Assembly: GCA_030066195.1 (NCBI GenBank)
Contig: JASJCB010000006.1
Location: 1 to 64,000, forward strand
DNA: 64,000 nucleotides
Source: Acidobacteriota bacterium
Lineage (GTDB): Bacteria; Acidobacteriota; Holophagae; Acanthopleuribacterales; Acanthopleuribacteraceae
Direction of reading: 5' to 3'
Made by a program: the position numbers and the translations under genes. Below, one piece after another: positions 9,529 through 18,920 of this stretch. Under the pieces are notes generated by a model. It did not search any database. It saw nothing but the letters and a program-made list of their open reading frames with translations, and was not told the DNA's origin. Numbering within the stretch: the stretch's first letter is position 1; each line of letters opens with the position of its first letter.

Positions 9529-9834
9529 TTACCCCTATGCAGCGTGCATAGGGTCCAAAATCAACGATTTTTAACCACATGCAGGTTAATGGGTTGTCGT
9601 ATCGGCGTTTCACAACCACATTTTTCAAAATGTTCTCCAAATTCGCAGAAAATGGACCCTCATCAATTTAATGTTGCGGAAAATCAACGGTTTTTAACCC
9701 TATGCAGCGTGCATAGGGGGTGATTTCAATGATTTCTAAGCTTCCGTTGCAATAAGCGTCTAAATACCGGTGATTAATCCCTAAATGGGGAATCTTGCTA
9801 ACTGAAATTTGACAACCGGACACAACCGGCCGCT

Positions 9835-10695
9835 TCAAAGGGACCCGGCGCAGGGCTTTCGGCCCGTTACGGCCAGGGTGGTTCCCGGTATCCACAAGGC
9901 CGGTTTGCCTAATTTACCGGTCAATTTCAATCCCAGCTTGGACCCGATCAGCGAGATGGGGAAGGCGTGGGGATAAGGGAGAGGTTGCAGGTCGGTCAAA
10001 CCCGCTTCTTGCATGAGCCTGGTCAGGGTTGACTTGTCGAAATATAGGATGTGTTCCGGCAGTTTGAAAGACGGCCAGCGTTTACCCATGCAGCGGCGCC
10101 ACCAACTGCCCATATGGGGGGTGGACAAGACCAACGCGCCGCCCGGCTTCAGACGTTTGACCATATCGCGCACAAAGGCGTGAGGGTTGTAGACGTGCTC
10201 GATGACATGGTTGGCGACGGCAAGGTCGAACAGGGGCTCCTCCGCCACCATCTCCAGTCCGCCCGTGTGCACTCGATCCGCGTATGCGTCGGCCCGCTCG
10301 GCCGCTTCAGGGGAATAGTCGGTGGCCTCGCGATAATCGAAATAAGCGCCGGCCTCGCGCAGCAGGTAGCCGAAGCCGCAGCCCACCTCCAACAGGCGAC
10401 CGCCCGTTATGCCCCGCTTCTTCAGGTTGACCATCAACCGACGGAACGTCATGCCCAGCGCCTGTTCTTGGGCATGGTAATCATCGTAGCCGCTTTCCTC
10501 GCTCGCGTAATAAGCGCCGTCCCGGTATAGACCGGCCATGTCTTCCTCGCGGGGGCGCGGACTTAAGTAAAAGAAGGCGCAGGATCGGCAACGGAGGATG
10601 CGGTAGCCGGGCTCACCCGACCAGGCGTAGACGGGATCGGCCGAAGCGGCGTTACATAGGGGGCAGTTCGGCTCTTCCCAATGGGTAGTTGTCAC
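9835..10695 (-). CDS. Class I SAM-dependent methyltransferase with N-terminal zinc ribbon
   Basis: 286 residues. An N-terminal zinc-ribbon (CPLC ... CRSC, about residues 11-38) precedes a Rossmann methyltransferase domain with SAM motif I LLEVGCGFGYLL, an acidic strand-2 end (EATDYSP) and motif IV-like FDLAVANHVIEH. This matches the Methyltransf_23-type enzymes found in polysaccharide, lipid or natural-product modification. The start is a GTG with GGAGGAG 9 bases upstream, and no ATG is nearby. The substrate is not predictable. It is divergent from the M28 peptidase gene, with about 215 bases between them. Confidence 0.85.
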   Translation of the reverse strand: MTTTHWEEPNCPLCNAASADPVYAWSGEPGYRILRCRSCAFFYLSPRPREEDMAGLYRDGAYYASEESGYDDYHAQEQALGMTFRRLMVNLKKRGITGGRLLEVGCGFGYLLREAGAYFDYREATDYSPEAAERADAYADRVHTGGLEMVAEEPLFDLAVANHVIEHVYNPHAFVRDMVKRLKPGGALVLSTPHMGSWWRRCMGKRWPSFKLPEHILYFDKSTLTRLMQEAGLTDLQPLPYPHAFPISLIGSKLGLKLTGKLGKPALWIPGTTLAVTGRKPCAGSL

Positions 10696-10911
10696 GTTTG
10701 TTTACTCCTCCATGGGGCTCGACCCCAATTTGTCCTAACATAGCAGGCCCGGGCTCCCGAAAAGTGGAAAATAGTCGGGTTCGGAGCCGTAAAAAATCCC
10801 ATGGCGCGGGTTTCGCTGTTTTTGCATCTTTCGCCTTGGTTTAAGCGACTCGGAGCTATACCCGTTCGGTTCGCCATATCCGCCGATCGGAGCCATAACA
10901 GAGGTTGTTTC

Positions 10912-12447
10912 ATGACACTACTGCTCGCCTTGCTCGCTTTCACCAACCCGGAAGTCATCGATCTTCAATATCGAGCGCACATCCGATTTCTTGCCGACGA
11001 CCTGCTGGAAGGCCGGGATACCGCCGAACGCGGCCAAAAGATTGCCGCCCGTTACCTGGCCTCGCAGATGGCCTTGGCGGGCGTTCAGCCGGGCCTGCCC
11101 GACACCGAGGACCCTTATTTTCAAACTTTCGGCCTGACCGCCGATTCCCTGGCTCCCAACAAGGTTCAATTGAAGGCATCCGGTTCGGGCCCTACCGTCC
11201 ATTTGAATTACGGCAAGGAGTTCGACAGCCTCTCGCTGGGCGATTTCGAGGTGGAAGCGCCCATGATCTTCGTGGGGTACGGCCTGGAAACCGACAAATA
11301 CAGCGATTACGAGGGCGTGGATGTCAAGGGCCGTTGGGTGCTGATTATGGAAGGTAACCCCTCCACGGACGACAAAGACAGCATTTTCTCCAAGATGAAT
11401 CGTCGCGATCTCAACACCTGGCGTCGATTTCGCCGCGCGCGCACAAAAGGCGCCCTTGGTGTGATCTACCTGAAGCAAACGAAACTGATCTCCATGGGAG
11501 AGATGTCCAACCTTTCCCTGGAGGGAGAAGAGGAAGACCGCAAACCCCCTTCTTTCATCATGCTGCGGGTAGCTAAAGAGAAACAGGAAGCCCTCACCGG
11601 CCGGTATTACAAGCGCATTCAAAAATCGCTGGACGATATGCTGCGAACACAAAAACCCCAATCCTTCGAGTTGAAGCGCCGAACCCTTACCATCACCCAG
11701 GAAGCGGACCAGCACATCTTGACCACGGAAAATGTGGTCGGCATCCTGCCCGGCAGCGATCCCAAGCTGCGGGATGAGTACCTGGTGGTCAGCGCCCACT
11801 ACGATCACGTGGGCGTTCGCGGCAAGCAGGTGTATAATGGCGCCGACGACAACGCCTCGGGAACCACCACGGTCCTGCTGTTGGGTGAGCACCTGCAACG
11901 CCTGGAGCGGCGACGCAGTATTATCCTGCTGCTGGTTTCCGGCGAGGAAAAGGGCCTCTTGGGTTCCGAATACTTTGTTAAAAACCCGATTGTGCCCAAA
12001 GAGCAAATCGTCGGCAATATCAACCTGGACATGATAGGCCGCAACAAAACGGGTGAGATGGGGATCATTCCGGCAGAAACCCAGGGTTTGACCAACATAA
12101 ATGAGATCGCATTCAAGGTTAATGAAGAGGGCGGCCACGGTTTTAAATTCTTGACGGACTGGGATCGCTACAACCGACGCAGTGATCATTATAATTTCGC
12201 GCGTGCGGGTATACCGGCCGTCTTTTTCTTTGCGGGCACCCACGAAGATTACCACGAGCCCGGCGACGACTGGCACAAACTGAATTACGAAAAGATAACC
12301 GCTTTCTATGGTTTCCTGGAAGAACTCATGGTCAAGTTGGCCAACGCCGACGACAGACCGTATTTCGTTAAACCCCCCGGAGGCGGATCGGCTCAGCCCA
12401 TGAATACGCCGCCGGCAGGGGATTCGCGGGGCGGGGGCAAGCGCTGA
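10912..12447 (+). CDS. Secreted M28-family zinc aminopeptidase
   Basis: 511 residues. The ATG at 10912 has GAGG 7 bases upstream and opens a short hydrophobic leader (MTLLLALLAF). Residues about 110-240 look like a PA insert domain. The M28 catalytic ligands are all visible: H296 (SAHYDHVG), D312/D313 (GADDNASG), E345/E346 (SGEEKG), D373 (NLDMIG) and H426 (RSDHYNF). The family removes N-terminal residues from peptides using two zinc ions. The weak leader leaves export likely but not certain. The C-terminal 25 residues are a Pro/Gly-rich tail. It is convergent with the anti-sigma gene, with no clear terminator between. Confidence 0.9.
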   Translation: MTLLLALLAFTNPEVIDLQYRAHIRFLADDLLEGRDTAERGQKIAARYLASQMALAGVQPGLPDTEDPYFQTFGLTADSLAPNKVQLKASGSGPTVHLNYGKEFDSLSLGDFEVEAPMIFVGYGLETDKYSDYEGVDVKGRWVLIMEGNPSTDDKDSIFSKMNRRDLNTWRRFRRARTKGALGVIYLKQTKLISMGEMSNLSLEGEEEDRKPPSFIMLRVAKEKQEALTGRYYKRIQKSLDDMLRTQKPQSFELKRRTLTITQEADQHILTTENVVGILPGSDPKLRDEYLVVSAHYDHVGVRGKQVYNGADDNASGTTTVLLLGEHLQRLERRRSIILLLVSGEEKGLLGSEYFVKNPIVPKEQIVGNINLDMIGRNKTGEMGIIPAETQGLTNINEIAFKVNEEGGHGFKFLTDWDRYNRRSDHYNFARAGIPAVFFFAGTHEDYHEPGDDWHKLNYEKITAFYGFLEELMVKLANADDRPYFVKPPGGGSAQPMNTPPAGDSRGGGKR

Positions 12448-12510
12448 ACTCCTGAATCGAACAAGGCATGAACTTCTCTGTGCTGAACACCCGATTTTTC
12501 AAGCGGTGCG

Positions 12511-13140
12511 TCAGCCTTCCAGGATCATTTCCAACAGGCGCACCTTGGCGTCGTAGGACTGGGTGAGCGCCACGTAGCTGATGACATTGCCCGGGTTTTC
12601 ATGGCTCATGCGTTCGCAATCGCGAATGGCGTCGTTGATCACTTCCAGGTTACGCGTATAAGCGATCGCGACTTCGGGCGGTAACTGAGCCAGGCGTTCC
12701 ATGGCCAGGTTTTCCATCCTTGCGATAGCCGCGTGGAAGTTGGCCTGAGCCAGATCCAGTTGTTTCCGCGCCTCGCTCAACTCCGCCATCATGGCCTGGT
12801 CGGGCTCTGTGTTGCTTTGATCACCTCTGAAAAACAACAGCATGCCCGCGACCAGTACAGCGGCCATGGCAAGTGCGGGCGCGGCCCACCCACCGGGCAA
12901 CACGCGAAACCGACGTCGGGGATAGGTCTGTTCAGTTCGTTCTCTGAGGCGATCGAAGGCGCCGGCAGAGGCCGGCGGCACCGTGTTTGCGGCAAGGCCT
13001 TTCAATGCGGCCAGGTCTTCAGCCAGTTCGCGAAGCTCGGGCGACGCGTCCAGGGCCCGGTCCAAGCGGGCCTGCTCCTCCGGACTGAGCGTTTCGTCCA
13101 AGGAGCGGGAGATCAGTTCGATAACGGCTTCGTCGTTCAT
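12511..13140 (-). CDS. Anti-sigma factor, single membrane span
   Basis: 209 residues. The cytoplasmic part (1-85) has the look of an anti-sigma domain (IELISRSLDETLSPEEQARL) but no HxxxCxxC zinc motif. A single hydrophobic helix (WAAPALAMAAVLVAGMLLFF, about 85-105) follows, then a helical periplasmic region. The ATG at 13140 overlaps the sigma gene stop in ATGA, and GGAG lies 8 bases before it. An ATG two codons earlier is too close to that site. The overlap indicates coupled synthesis with the ECF sigma factor it should restrain. Confidence 0.82.
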   Translation of the reverse strand: MNDEAVIELISRSLDETLSPEEQARLDRALDASPELRELAEDLAALKGLAANTVPPASAGAFDRLRERTEQTYPRRRFRVLPGGWAAPALAMAAVLVAGMLLFFRGDQSNTEPDQAMMAELSEARKQLDLAQANFHAAIARMENLAMERLAQLPPEVAIAYTRNLEVINDAIRDCERMSHENPGNVISYVALTQSYDAKVRLLEMILEG

Positions 13141-13670
13141 ATGCATCGCTCCGTGGCCAGGAGTGGTTTCAACTGATTGCGCAGGGCAACCCGAGCGCGG
13201 GAGAGCTGCGATCGCGAGGTACCGGGACTGATGCCCAGAATCTCGCCGATCTCCTCATGCCGCAGGCCCTCCTGGTCGTGTAGGATGAAGACCTTGCGGA
13301 AACCCTCGGGCAGCGAGGCAATCGCTTTTTGCAGGACCATGGCGGTTTCGGTGTCCGGCGGCGGCGCGCCTTCCTCCGGTGTCTCATCCAGGGCAAGATC
13401 GTCGCGCCCTTTGCGGCTCTTGACGAAGTTGATCAGGTGATTGGTGGCCAACCGGTAGACCCAGGTACTGAAGGAGGACTTTTCGCCGAAGCTGTCGATC
13501 TTGGCCATGATCCTCATAAATATCTCCTGCATCTGTTCTTCGGCATCGCCGGTGTTTCGCGTGAATCGGTAGCAGAGGGCGTATATCCTGCCGTGATACT
13601 TGCGATATAGGTTTTCCAGGTACCGTGTTTCGCCGCGTTTGATTTCGCGGATCCAAAACAATTCTTCCAA
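13137..13670 (-). CDS. ECF-type RNA polymerase sigma factor
   Basis: About 177 residues with both sigma regions. Region 2 includes YALCYRFTRNTGDAEEQMQEIF and FSTWVYRLATNHLINFVK. Region 4 includes LPEGFRKVFILHDQEGLRHE and the helix-turn-helix LGISPGTSRSQLSRAR. No ATG is in frame near the 5' end. A GGAGGAGAGG tract lies just before the TTG at 13670; a TTG at 13691 overlaps that tract and is less likely. It is the first gene of a sigma/anti-sigma pair. Target promoters are unknown. Confidence 0.88.
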   Translation of the reverse strand: MEELFWIREIKRGETRYLENLYRKYHGRIYALCYRFTRNTGDAEEQMQEIFMRIMAKIDSFGEKSSFSTWVYRLATNHLINFVKSRKGRDDLALDETPEEGAPPPDTETAMVLQKAIASLPEGFRKVFILHDQEGLRHEEIGEILGISPGTSRSQLSRARVALRNQLKPLLATERCI

Positions 13671-13905
13671 GGAAACCCCCCTCTCCTCCAACTTGGACAG
13701 CCGGAAACCGGGAAACGTTGCATGGGTCCAGGTCTATTGTATGCCTTTTTCACGGGTGTCCGTAGCGGAAAGCAGCGGGGGAACCGGGGATGATTGAGAT
13801 TCAGCGGCGCCTGGAACGAAACTCGGCGGATCGGCTCTTCCTCTCGTGATGACCATCATTTCGACTTATCGGTCTTCGGTTTGTGCCGTTAGTGCGGTGT
13901 CCGAG

Positions 13906-14262
13906 CTAATTATTACGCTTGTCCCAAATCTCGAAGGCCTTGCCGAGCTGTTCGACCTCGCCGGCGCGCAGGGTTTTGACCCCAGGCGGCGTAAGGCGCG
14001 TCTCGCGATTGACCATGCCCGACCGAACCAGGCCTTCCACCTCGGTTAAACTGTAGACCATGCCCTTGCAGGCAGGGTTTTCGACGGTCCAGCCTTCCTC
14101 GTCGAACACCTTCTCCACCTTGCAGTTGAGATTGGTGGTCTTGTCCACGGCAAATTGGGTGGTGCACCCGTTACAGGTTGTCTTCAGCCGTTGCGCAGGC
14201 ATCTTGTGATAAGGCACCGTGGTTTGTCGGCGGCATTTTGGACAAGTAACCCGTACCTGCAT
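13906..14262 (-). CDS. Zinc-ribbon protein with GYF_2-like region
   Basis: 118 residues. The N-terminus is an MJ0042-type zinc ribbon (VTCPKCRRQTTVPYHKMP, then CNGC about 17 residues later). The C-terminal half (VYSLTEVEGLVRSGMVNRET onward) resembles the GYF_2/GYF-like module that binds proline-rich peptides. A ribosome site AGGGGGAAA precedes the ATG. The function is unknown. It lies upstream of the ECF sigma gene on the same strand with a 235-base gap, so co-transcription is possible but not shown. Confidence 0.7.
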   Translation of the reverse strand: MQVRVTCPKCRRQTTVPYHKMPAQRLKTTCNGCTTQFAVDKTTNLNCKVEKVFDEEGWTVENPACKGMVYSLTEVEGLVRSGMVNRETRLTPPGVKTLRAGEVEQLGKAFEIWDKRNN

Positions 14263-14769
14263 GTTTTCCCCCTGTTAGGTTTCTTGAGGATATTCCAACA
14301 TGCCCGGAGACGGTGTTCAATCCCTTTTTGCGCAACATTTATTCAGTGGGGAACACCGGCAGGTTGTTTCGAGGCTATCCAACGATAGTCCGCGGAACGG
14401 GTGGAAAACCGCTCTTAAATTACAATGTCGAACCGCCGTGACGAGTTGGCATGCCCTGTGCTCTATGTCTTAACTCGAGAATACCGGATGGTTCCAACGG
14501 ACCATAATTCATCTCTATTTTAATGAGGTTAACTCATAGCCTACAGGGAAACCCGCAAAATGAATCTTACAAATCAGACAATCGGTACAGGATTCTGGAA
14601 TTTTCCATGACCGCACAAGACAGGACAATGCGTCGAGAAGAACTTTGGCATAGGATCATCGTGCTTGTTTTGCCCGGTCTGATTGGAATCCATGTGCCTG
14701 AGCCGGAAGGGGCAGCACTTCAACCAAGGAGTATCATAGTCTCATCCGGCCCTTGACGGAGGATATTAC
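14263..14769. other. Intergenic region with possible small ORF
   Basis: About 500 bases, AT-richer than its neighbours. A frame from ATG 14607 to 14756 would give a 49-residue peptide with a hydrophobic stretch (HRIIVLVLPGLIGIHV), but its ribosome site is poor and I do not call it as a gene. The last 14 bases hold the GGAGG of the next gene. No RNA gene was recognised. Confidence 0.4.
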
Positions 14770-17304
14770 ATGACCAACAGCCTTCAACAAATCAGCGTGG
14801 AGCAATGTCCCGATCCCGCTCCTTTACCGGATGTAACCGCCCTGCCGTTGGAAACAATACAGCCGCCTGCACTTCCCGTATTCCCGCAAATCGATATTCC
14901 GGGTTTCTGGTGGGCGGAAAGTCTTTTTCTCCTTCTTCCGGCATTGGTCTTTGCCTATTACTTTTTTACGGGCGGTACCTGGTCCTTCAATCATGTTTCC
15001 ACTTCAAAGCCCCAAAAAAGCAGCAAGGTTTTGGTGGGCCGTATCACGCCTGCTTATCCAACCCCCATCTGGGTGCTTTGGGTTGTGATCGGATTATGTC
15101 TGCTACTGGGTATCAATCACGGCATCCAGAATTACCGGGTCGCCCGTGCGCTTGACCTTGCTGAAAATGCCTTTCAACAAAAGGCTTTCGATGAGTCGAA
15201 GTCGCATCTGAGCGCGGCGCACAGTCCTCGTTACTGGACCCCCGTTTCATTTTTCGGAATTGTCGGCTATCGTCAGGCAATGGCCCGGCCCCGCTTAGAG
15301 GACATGCGGGAAGTCGTCAATACCTCCCGCTTGATTGAAGCGATCGAAGCACAATCGCCCTCGGGCACCGCCGATGCCCTGGAAGCATTGACCCCCTGGA
15401 AAGATGCAAACTATGCCGAAACGCGATCAGCGGCCGTGGCGGGCAATACCTATCTCGCCAGGCATCGTTTGATCTCGGGAAATACCGGTGAAGCACTCAC
15501 CTTGGTGGAGAAGGCGGGTCGAATTGACCCGAAGCGCGTGAACCCGCTGCTATGCCGGGCGCGCTATCATCATGCAGCCGCAAGCATCATGAATGGAGCC
15601 GCCGATTCCATCACTCCTTTATTGCAGGAATTGGATATGGATGAATGCGACCTTACGGATGACACCAGGGTTTTGCTGCGCATTCACTACGCGAGGGAAC
15701 GGTCCGCAAAGATGATCGATCCCCAAGTCGGCAAAGGTGATTCCGGTAAGGTATTGCAGTTGTATCGCAATGCCTATGAATACTCGGCCGTAAAAGACCA
15801 CCCCCACGATGTCGTCACCTGTGACCTTGCCGGCGCCTTGGGCATCCATGCCGTTGCCCTCACCACACACAACCAGTTCAGCCGGGCCGTGGCGATTCTG
15901 GATGAATCGGATCAACTGATTCCCGATCAGAAATTTGTACGCGAGTTCCGTCCGAAAACCTTGCTCATGTGGGGATACAGGGAACTGCAACAAGGCCGGT
16001 ATCGGAAATCCATCGATATTCTGGAGCGAGCACGAAAAGAGAGTCGCGACCCGCAAATCACCCAAGCCCTGACCTCGGCCTGGCAGGCAAAAGGGCTGGC
16101 TGCCTTGGAGGAAAGCCAATACGAAACAGCTGTCCACGACCTGAAGCAAGCCGTAAAATTGTCGCCCCATGTTCCGGCCATAAGAAAACACTTGGGAGAA
16201 GTATACGTGAAACGCGGCGAGGTTTCCCTGAAAACGGGAGACCTGAATAAGGCTCGTCGCGATTACAACGAAGCATCCCGTACATCCGGTGAACACCGAC
16301 AAATCGCGCGAATGATCTTGAATTCCCTGGGCCGCGGTGAGCAGCGCATGCGTGAGATCAATCGGGCGCCCTCGTGGTTGGAGGTACCCGGCGTAAAGAG
16401 CTTTGTTCCCAAGGATGCCGACCGGGACGGCAAGGTAGACTACTTCGCCTTTTACAATGGAAATGCGGAACACCCCATTATGGTCGGCAGGCCGCAATCC
16501 ACCGGTGAAATTCGCTTGACGGACCGAGATGGAAACGTCACGCGCATCATTCGGGACCAGGATCGAAACGGTGATTACAGCGAACGCGTTGACTACAACG
16601 CCGGCGTCATCGATGCCCTGGCCGTGGATGTAGACCGAGACAGGCGCCCCGACGTATTGCGCGATTACCAGGGCACCGAATCCTTTATCGAGAAACCTCT
16701 CTCAGGCAATATCGTTCTGGTCATGAAGAGCGGCGTCGTCGGTGAGGAAACCGATCCGTTCAACGAACCCGATCTCTATATCAAGTTCTTCATGAACGGG
16801 GAATACCTGGGGCGAACGGATCACGATCAGGACACCTACTACCCCATATGGAATCAAGGTTATGTGATGAACTATCGCTTCGGGGATAGAATCCAATTGC
16901 AAGCATGGGACGCCGACCTGATTTACGACGACTTTATCGATAGGATCGATATCGGACGCTACCCGGAGAAGGGGGTTTATACCTTTAATTTGAAACGGGT
17001 CGCGGTCAATGTGGATGTCAGGCCCTCCAGGCTGAAGGACGGTCATTTCATTCGAGACGAAGTTTCCGGCGTCAGCGAGAATATCTTTCGCGACTATCCG
17101 GCCTCCACGCCGGAGGCAAGTCTCATCATCGCCGGCGCGGAAGCATCTCAGGAAATGACCAATATCAAAAGGGAAACTGCCAAATGGGTAGCCTTGAATG
17201 TCTTGATTCCGGCCGTCCTTCCCACGCGATCCGTGGTGGGTGTGCTCATGCGTGATTACGTAGCGGAGGCAACCATGGAGGCGTTCCTACCCACTCCGGA
17301 GTAG
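14770..17304 (+). CDS. Membrane-anchored TPR protein with EF-hand-like loops and C2-like domain
   Basis: 844 residues; GGAGG lies 8 bases before the ATG. Two membrane helices are visible near residues 46-68 and 99-118, with a short loop between. TPR-like repeats then run to about residue 530, clearest at IRKHLGEVYVKRGEVSLKTG and YRELQQGRYRKSIDILERA. Residues about 550-630 contain three Asp-rich loops of EF-hand/dockerin type (DADRDGKVDYF, DQDRNGDYSERVDY, DVDRDRRPDV). A region near 645-735 resembles a calcium-binding C2 domain (DPFNEPDLYIKFF ... IQLQAWDADLIYDDF). I know no named family with this order. A calcium-responsive membrane scaffold is an inference. Confidence 0.65.
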   Translation: MTNSLQQISVEQCPDPAPLPDVTALPLETIQPPALPVFPQIDIPGFWWAESLFLLLPALVFAYYFFTGGTWSFNHVSTSKPQKSSKVLVGRITPAYPTPIWVLWVVIGLCLLLGINHGIQNYRVARALDLAENAFQQKAFDESKSHLSAAHSPRYWTPVSFFGIVGYRQAMARPRLEDMREVVNTSRLIEAIEAQSPSGTADALEALTPWKDANYAETRSAAVAGNTYLARHRLISGNTGEALTLVEKAGRIDPKRVNPLLCRARYHHAAASIMNGAADSITPLLQELDMDECDLTDDTRVLLRIHYARERSAKMIDPQVGKGDSGKVLQLYRNAYEYSAVKDHPHDVVTCDLAGALGIHAVALTTHNQFSRAVAILDESDQLIPDQKFVREFRPKTLLMWGYRELQQGRYRKSIDILERARKESRDPQITQALTSAWQAKGLAALEESQYETAVHDLKQAVKLSPHVPAIRKHLGEVYVKRGEVSLKTGDLNKARRDYNEASRTSGEHRQIARMILNSLGRGEQRMREINRAPSWLEVPGVKSFVPKDADRDGKVDYFAFYNGNAEHPIMVGRPQSTGEIRLTDRDGNVTRIIRDQDRNGDYSERVDYNAGVIDALAVDVDRDRRPDVLRDYQGTESFIEKPLSGNIVLVMKSGVVGEETDPFNEPDLYIKFFMNGEYLGRTDHDQDTYYPIWNQGYVMNYRFGDRIQLQAWDADLIYDDFIDRIDIGRYPEKGVYTFNLKRVAVNVDVRPSRLKDGHFIRDEVSGVSENIFRDYPASTPEASLIIAGAEASQEMTNIKRETAKWVALNVLIPAVLPTRSVVGVLMRDYVAEATMEAFLPTPE

Positions 17305-17679
17305 TGATGAGGCTTTTTCATATTACGAAAGAGATTCCATAATCATCCACTAGATATAGTAGTCAATGCCGGTAATCGGCACCTCCCATGGTGGTGTTGT
17401 TTCAGGAAGACGGAGTTCCGGGCATTGTGGCTCCATAAAAGGTTCCACAACCTGAAAAACGCGTAAGGAAAATGAAAAGCAAGCGAAAAATAAAGCGTTG
17501 CCCACAGGGCAAACAACAGCTTGGAAAACGTTGGGCCCCAAGGGTTTCTTTTATTTTTCCCCTTGTTCTCGTCAACCCTTTATGAGAATATGATGTAACT
17601 GTGGTTCATTTTTTTGTTGGATCATTCATTTCATCGATCTTTCTGTGTCGATTGATTCCCACTTTGGAGGATTTTCAGG
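17305..17679. other. Intergenic region, no supported gene
   Basis: About 375 bases between two plus-strand genes. A 63-codon minus-strand frame (17350-17541) has no ribosome site and no recognisable sequence, so I reject it. The final bases carry TTTGGAGGATTTTC, almost the same ribosome-site context as before the secreted-protein gene at 2785. Confidence 0.4.
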
Positions 17680-18732
17680 ATGAGAGGTTCCATTCCCTTC
17701 TTCGTCTCTCTCTGTCTCTCCCTACCGCTGTTTGCCGATCACGGTCCCCTTCCCAAGGACGGCCTCACCAACCCTGTCAGGCTCGCTTCCCCGCCCACCG
17801 GCATGTCACGGGCGGATTTCGAGGATTTGGAACTCGGCCCCTTGGAAAAGATACCCGACCGGCTCTTGGAGCGGTCGGACAATACCTATGTGGTGGCCGA
17901 CGGTATCGGCGGTTCGAAATCTTTAAGACATGTTTCCGACGGCAGTGGTCTTGCGGCTTTTCATCCGGCCGGCCCTGTCTTCGAGCGCGCCTTTCATCGC
18001 CTCAGCCAGGACGTCCGCATCTCGGCAATCGGCAGTACGTATCAAATCTGTCCGGTTGACACGACCATGGAATATCTGATCACCCGGGTCTCCTTTGAAC
18101 CGGACGGCCGCATTCTGATCGGCGAGGTCAACCATCAACTGGACCGTTTTCAATTCCACGACTCGGGTGTGCGCTATACGCCCGGGCAGACCATCGAAGT
18201 TACCGTCGAGACCACGCCCAAGGGCCTGTTTCACGTTCGGCTGGATGACCGGATGGTGCACACGGGCATTGAAACCAATTTTGCAATGACGGGTCAACCC
18301 GGACAGACCAACGGCATGTTGTACTTCACCGGCAACGAGGCTGTCGGCAACCCCGGGGGCGAGGGCGCCACCTTGACCATTGACAACCTCATCCCGGCTC
18401 GTTTTGAAATAGACAAACTCTCCATTAAGGGCGAAACCCTGACCATTAAGGGCGAATGTCCGCTTGGGGTGGACATCTACGCACGCGGCCCTCAGGGTAC
18501 CGTTCTGGTGGCCGCGGATGTTGCGGTGGAAGGCGCCGTCCGGTTAACCGTTCCCTTTTATCCCGACAGCGTGTACTTCGCCTCGGAAGACGGCGGCAGG
18601 TCTGCCCTGAGCGGCATTACTTCAGGCCTTACGGTGCCCACCCTGGGCCAATGGGGCATGTTCAGTATGGCTTTGATCATGCTGACAGGCGGTATCTTCT
18701 TCTTGCGAAAACGCCGGCTTGCCCTGAGCTGA
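17680..18732 (+). CDS. Exported protein with IPTL-CTERM sorting signal
   Basis: 350 residues with an N-terminal signal peptide (MRGSIPFFVSLCLSLPLFA). The C-terminus has the tripartite sorting signal: VPTLGQWGM, a hydrophobic helix (FSMALIMLTGGIFFL) and a basic tail (RKRRLALS). This is the IPTL-CTERM type, which elsewhere is handled by an exosortase (exosortase H). The middle (about 40-250) looks like a beta-sandwich of the concanavalin/laminin-G kind, but I see no catalytic residues. It should be anchored at or released from the cell surface. No exosortase gene lies in this window. Confidence 0.82.
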   Translation: MRGSIPFFVSLCLSLPLFADHGPLPKDGLTNPVRLASPPTGMSRADFEDLELGPLEKIPDRLLERSDNTYVVADGIGGSKSLRHVSDGSGLAAFHPAGPVFERAFHRLSQDVRISAIGSTYQICPVDTTMEYLITRVSFEPDGRILIGEVNHQLDRFQFHDSGVRYTPGQTIEVTVETTPKGLFHVRLDDRMVHTGIETNFAMTGQPGQTNGMLYFTGNEAVGNPGGEGATLTIDNLIPARFEIDKLSIKGETLTIKGECPLGVDIYARGPQGTVLVAADVAVEGAVRLTVPFYPDSVYFASEDGGRSALSGITSGLTVPTLGQWGMFSMALIMLTGGIFFLRKRRLALS

Positions 18733-18754
18733 ACGAATCCGCACAAAAAACAGG

Positions 18755-18780
18755 CGCCGGGATTTCCCCGGCGACCTTTT
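18755..18780 (+). terminator. Probable terminator after IPTL-CTERM gene
   Basis: CGCCGGG (18755-18761) pairs with CCCGGCG (18767-18773) across a 5-base loop. A short T run (ACCTTTT) follows. It lies 22 bases after the stop codon. Confidence 0.7.
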
Positions 18781-18920
18781 CGGCCGGAGACGAGGAGACA
18801 GATCGATATTTTCGCATCTGACTCGACCGCCCGTTGCGCAATGTTGAAGATGGATGATTCGCGTTAGAACCCGGAAAATCTCCCGGGTGAAAACCTTCTT
18901 GAAATTTTTATTTGCATTAT

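Larger units (their letters stand above)
9190..9720. repeat. Cluster of palindromic repeats around CCCTATGYA/TRCATAGGG
   Basis: The non-coding interval between two genes carries at least four inverted repeats with the same core: 9283-9304 (ACCCTATGCA/TACATAGGGT, one mismatch), 9489-9513 (11-bp perfect arms, loop GAT), 9533-9553 (CCCTATGCA/TGCATAGGG, loop GCG) and 9698-9718 (same arms, same loop). A half-copy lies near 9192-9199. The flanks repeat too: ATCAACG(G/A)TTTTTA appears beside three of the copies. No gene is present. It resembles a REP or MITE-like element array. Confidence 0.85.

Noticed and set aside
10918-12276. 452-codon minus-strand frame across the M28 gene
   Set aside because: All M28 motifs are on the plus strand; this frame encodes no known pattern.
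17350-17541. 63-codon minus-strand frame in an intergenic region
   Set aside because: No ribosome site and no family resemblance.
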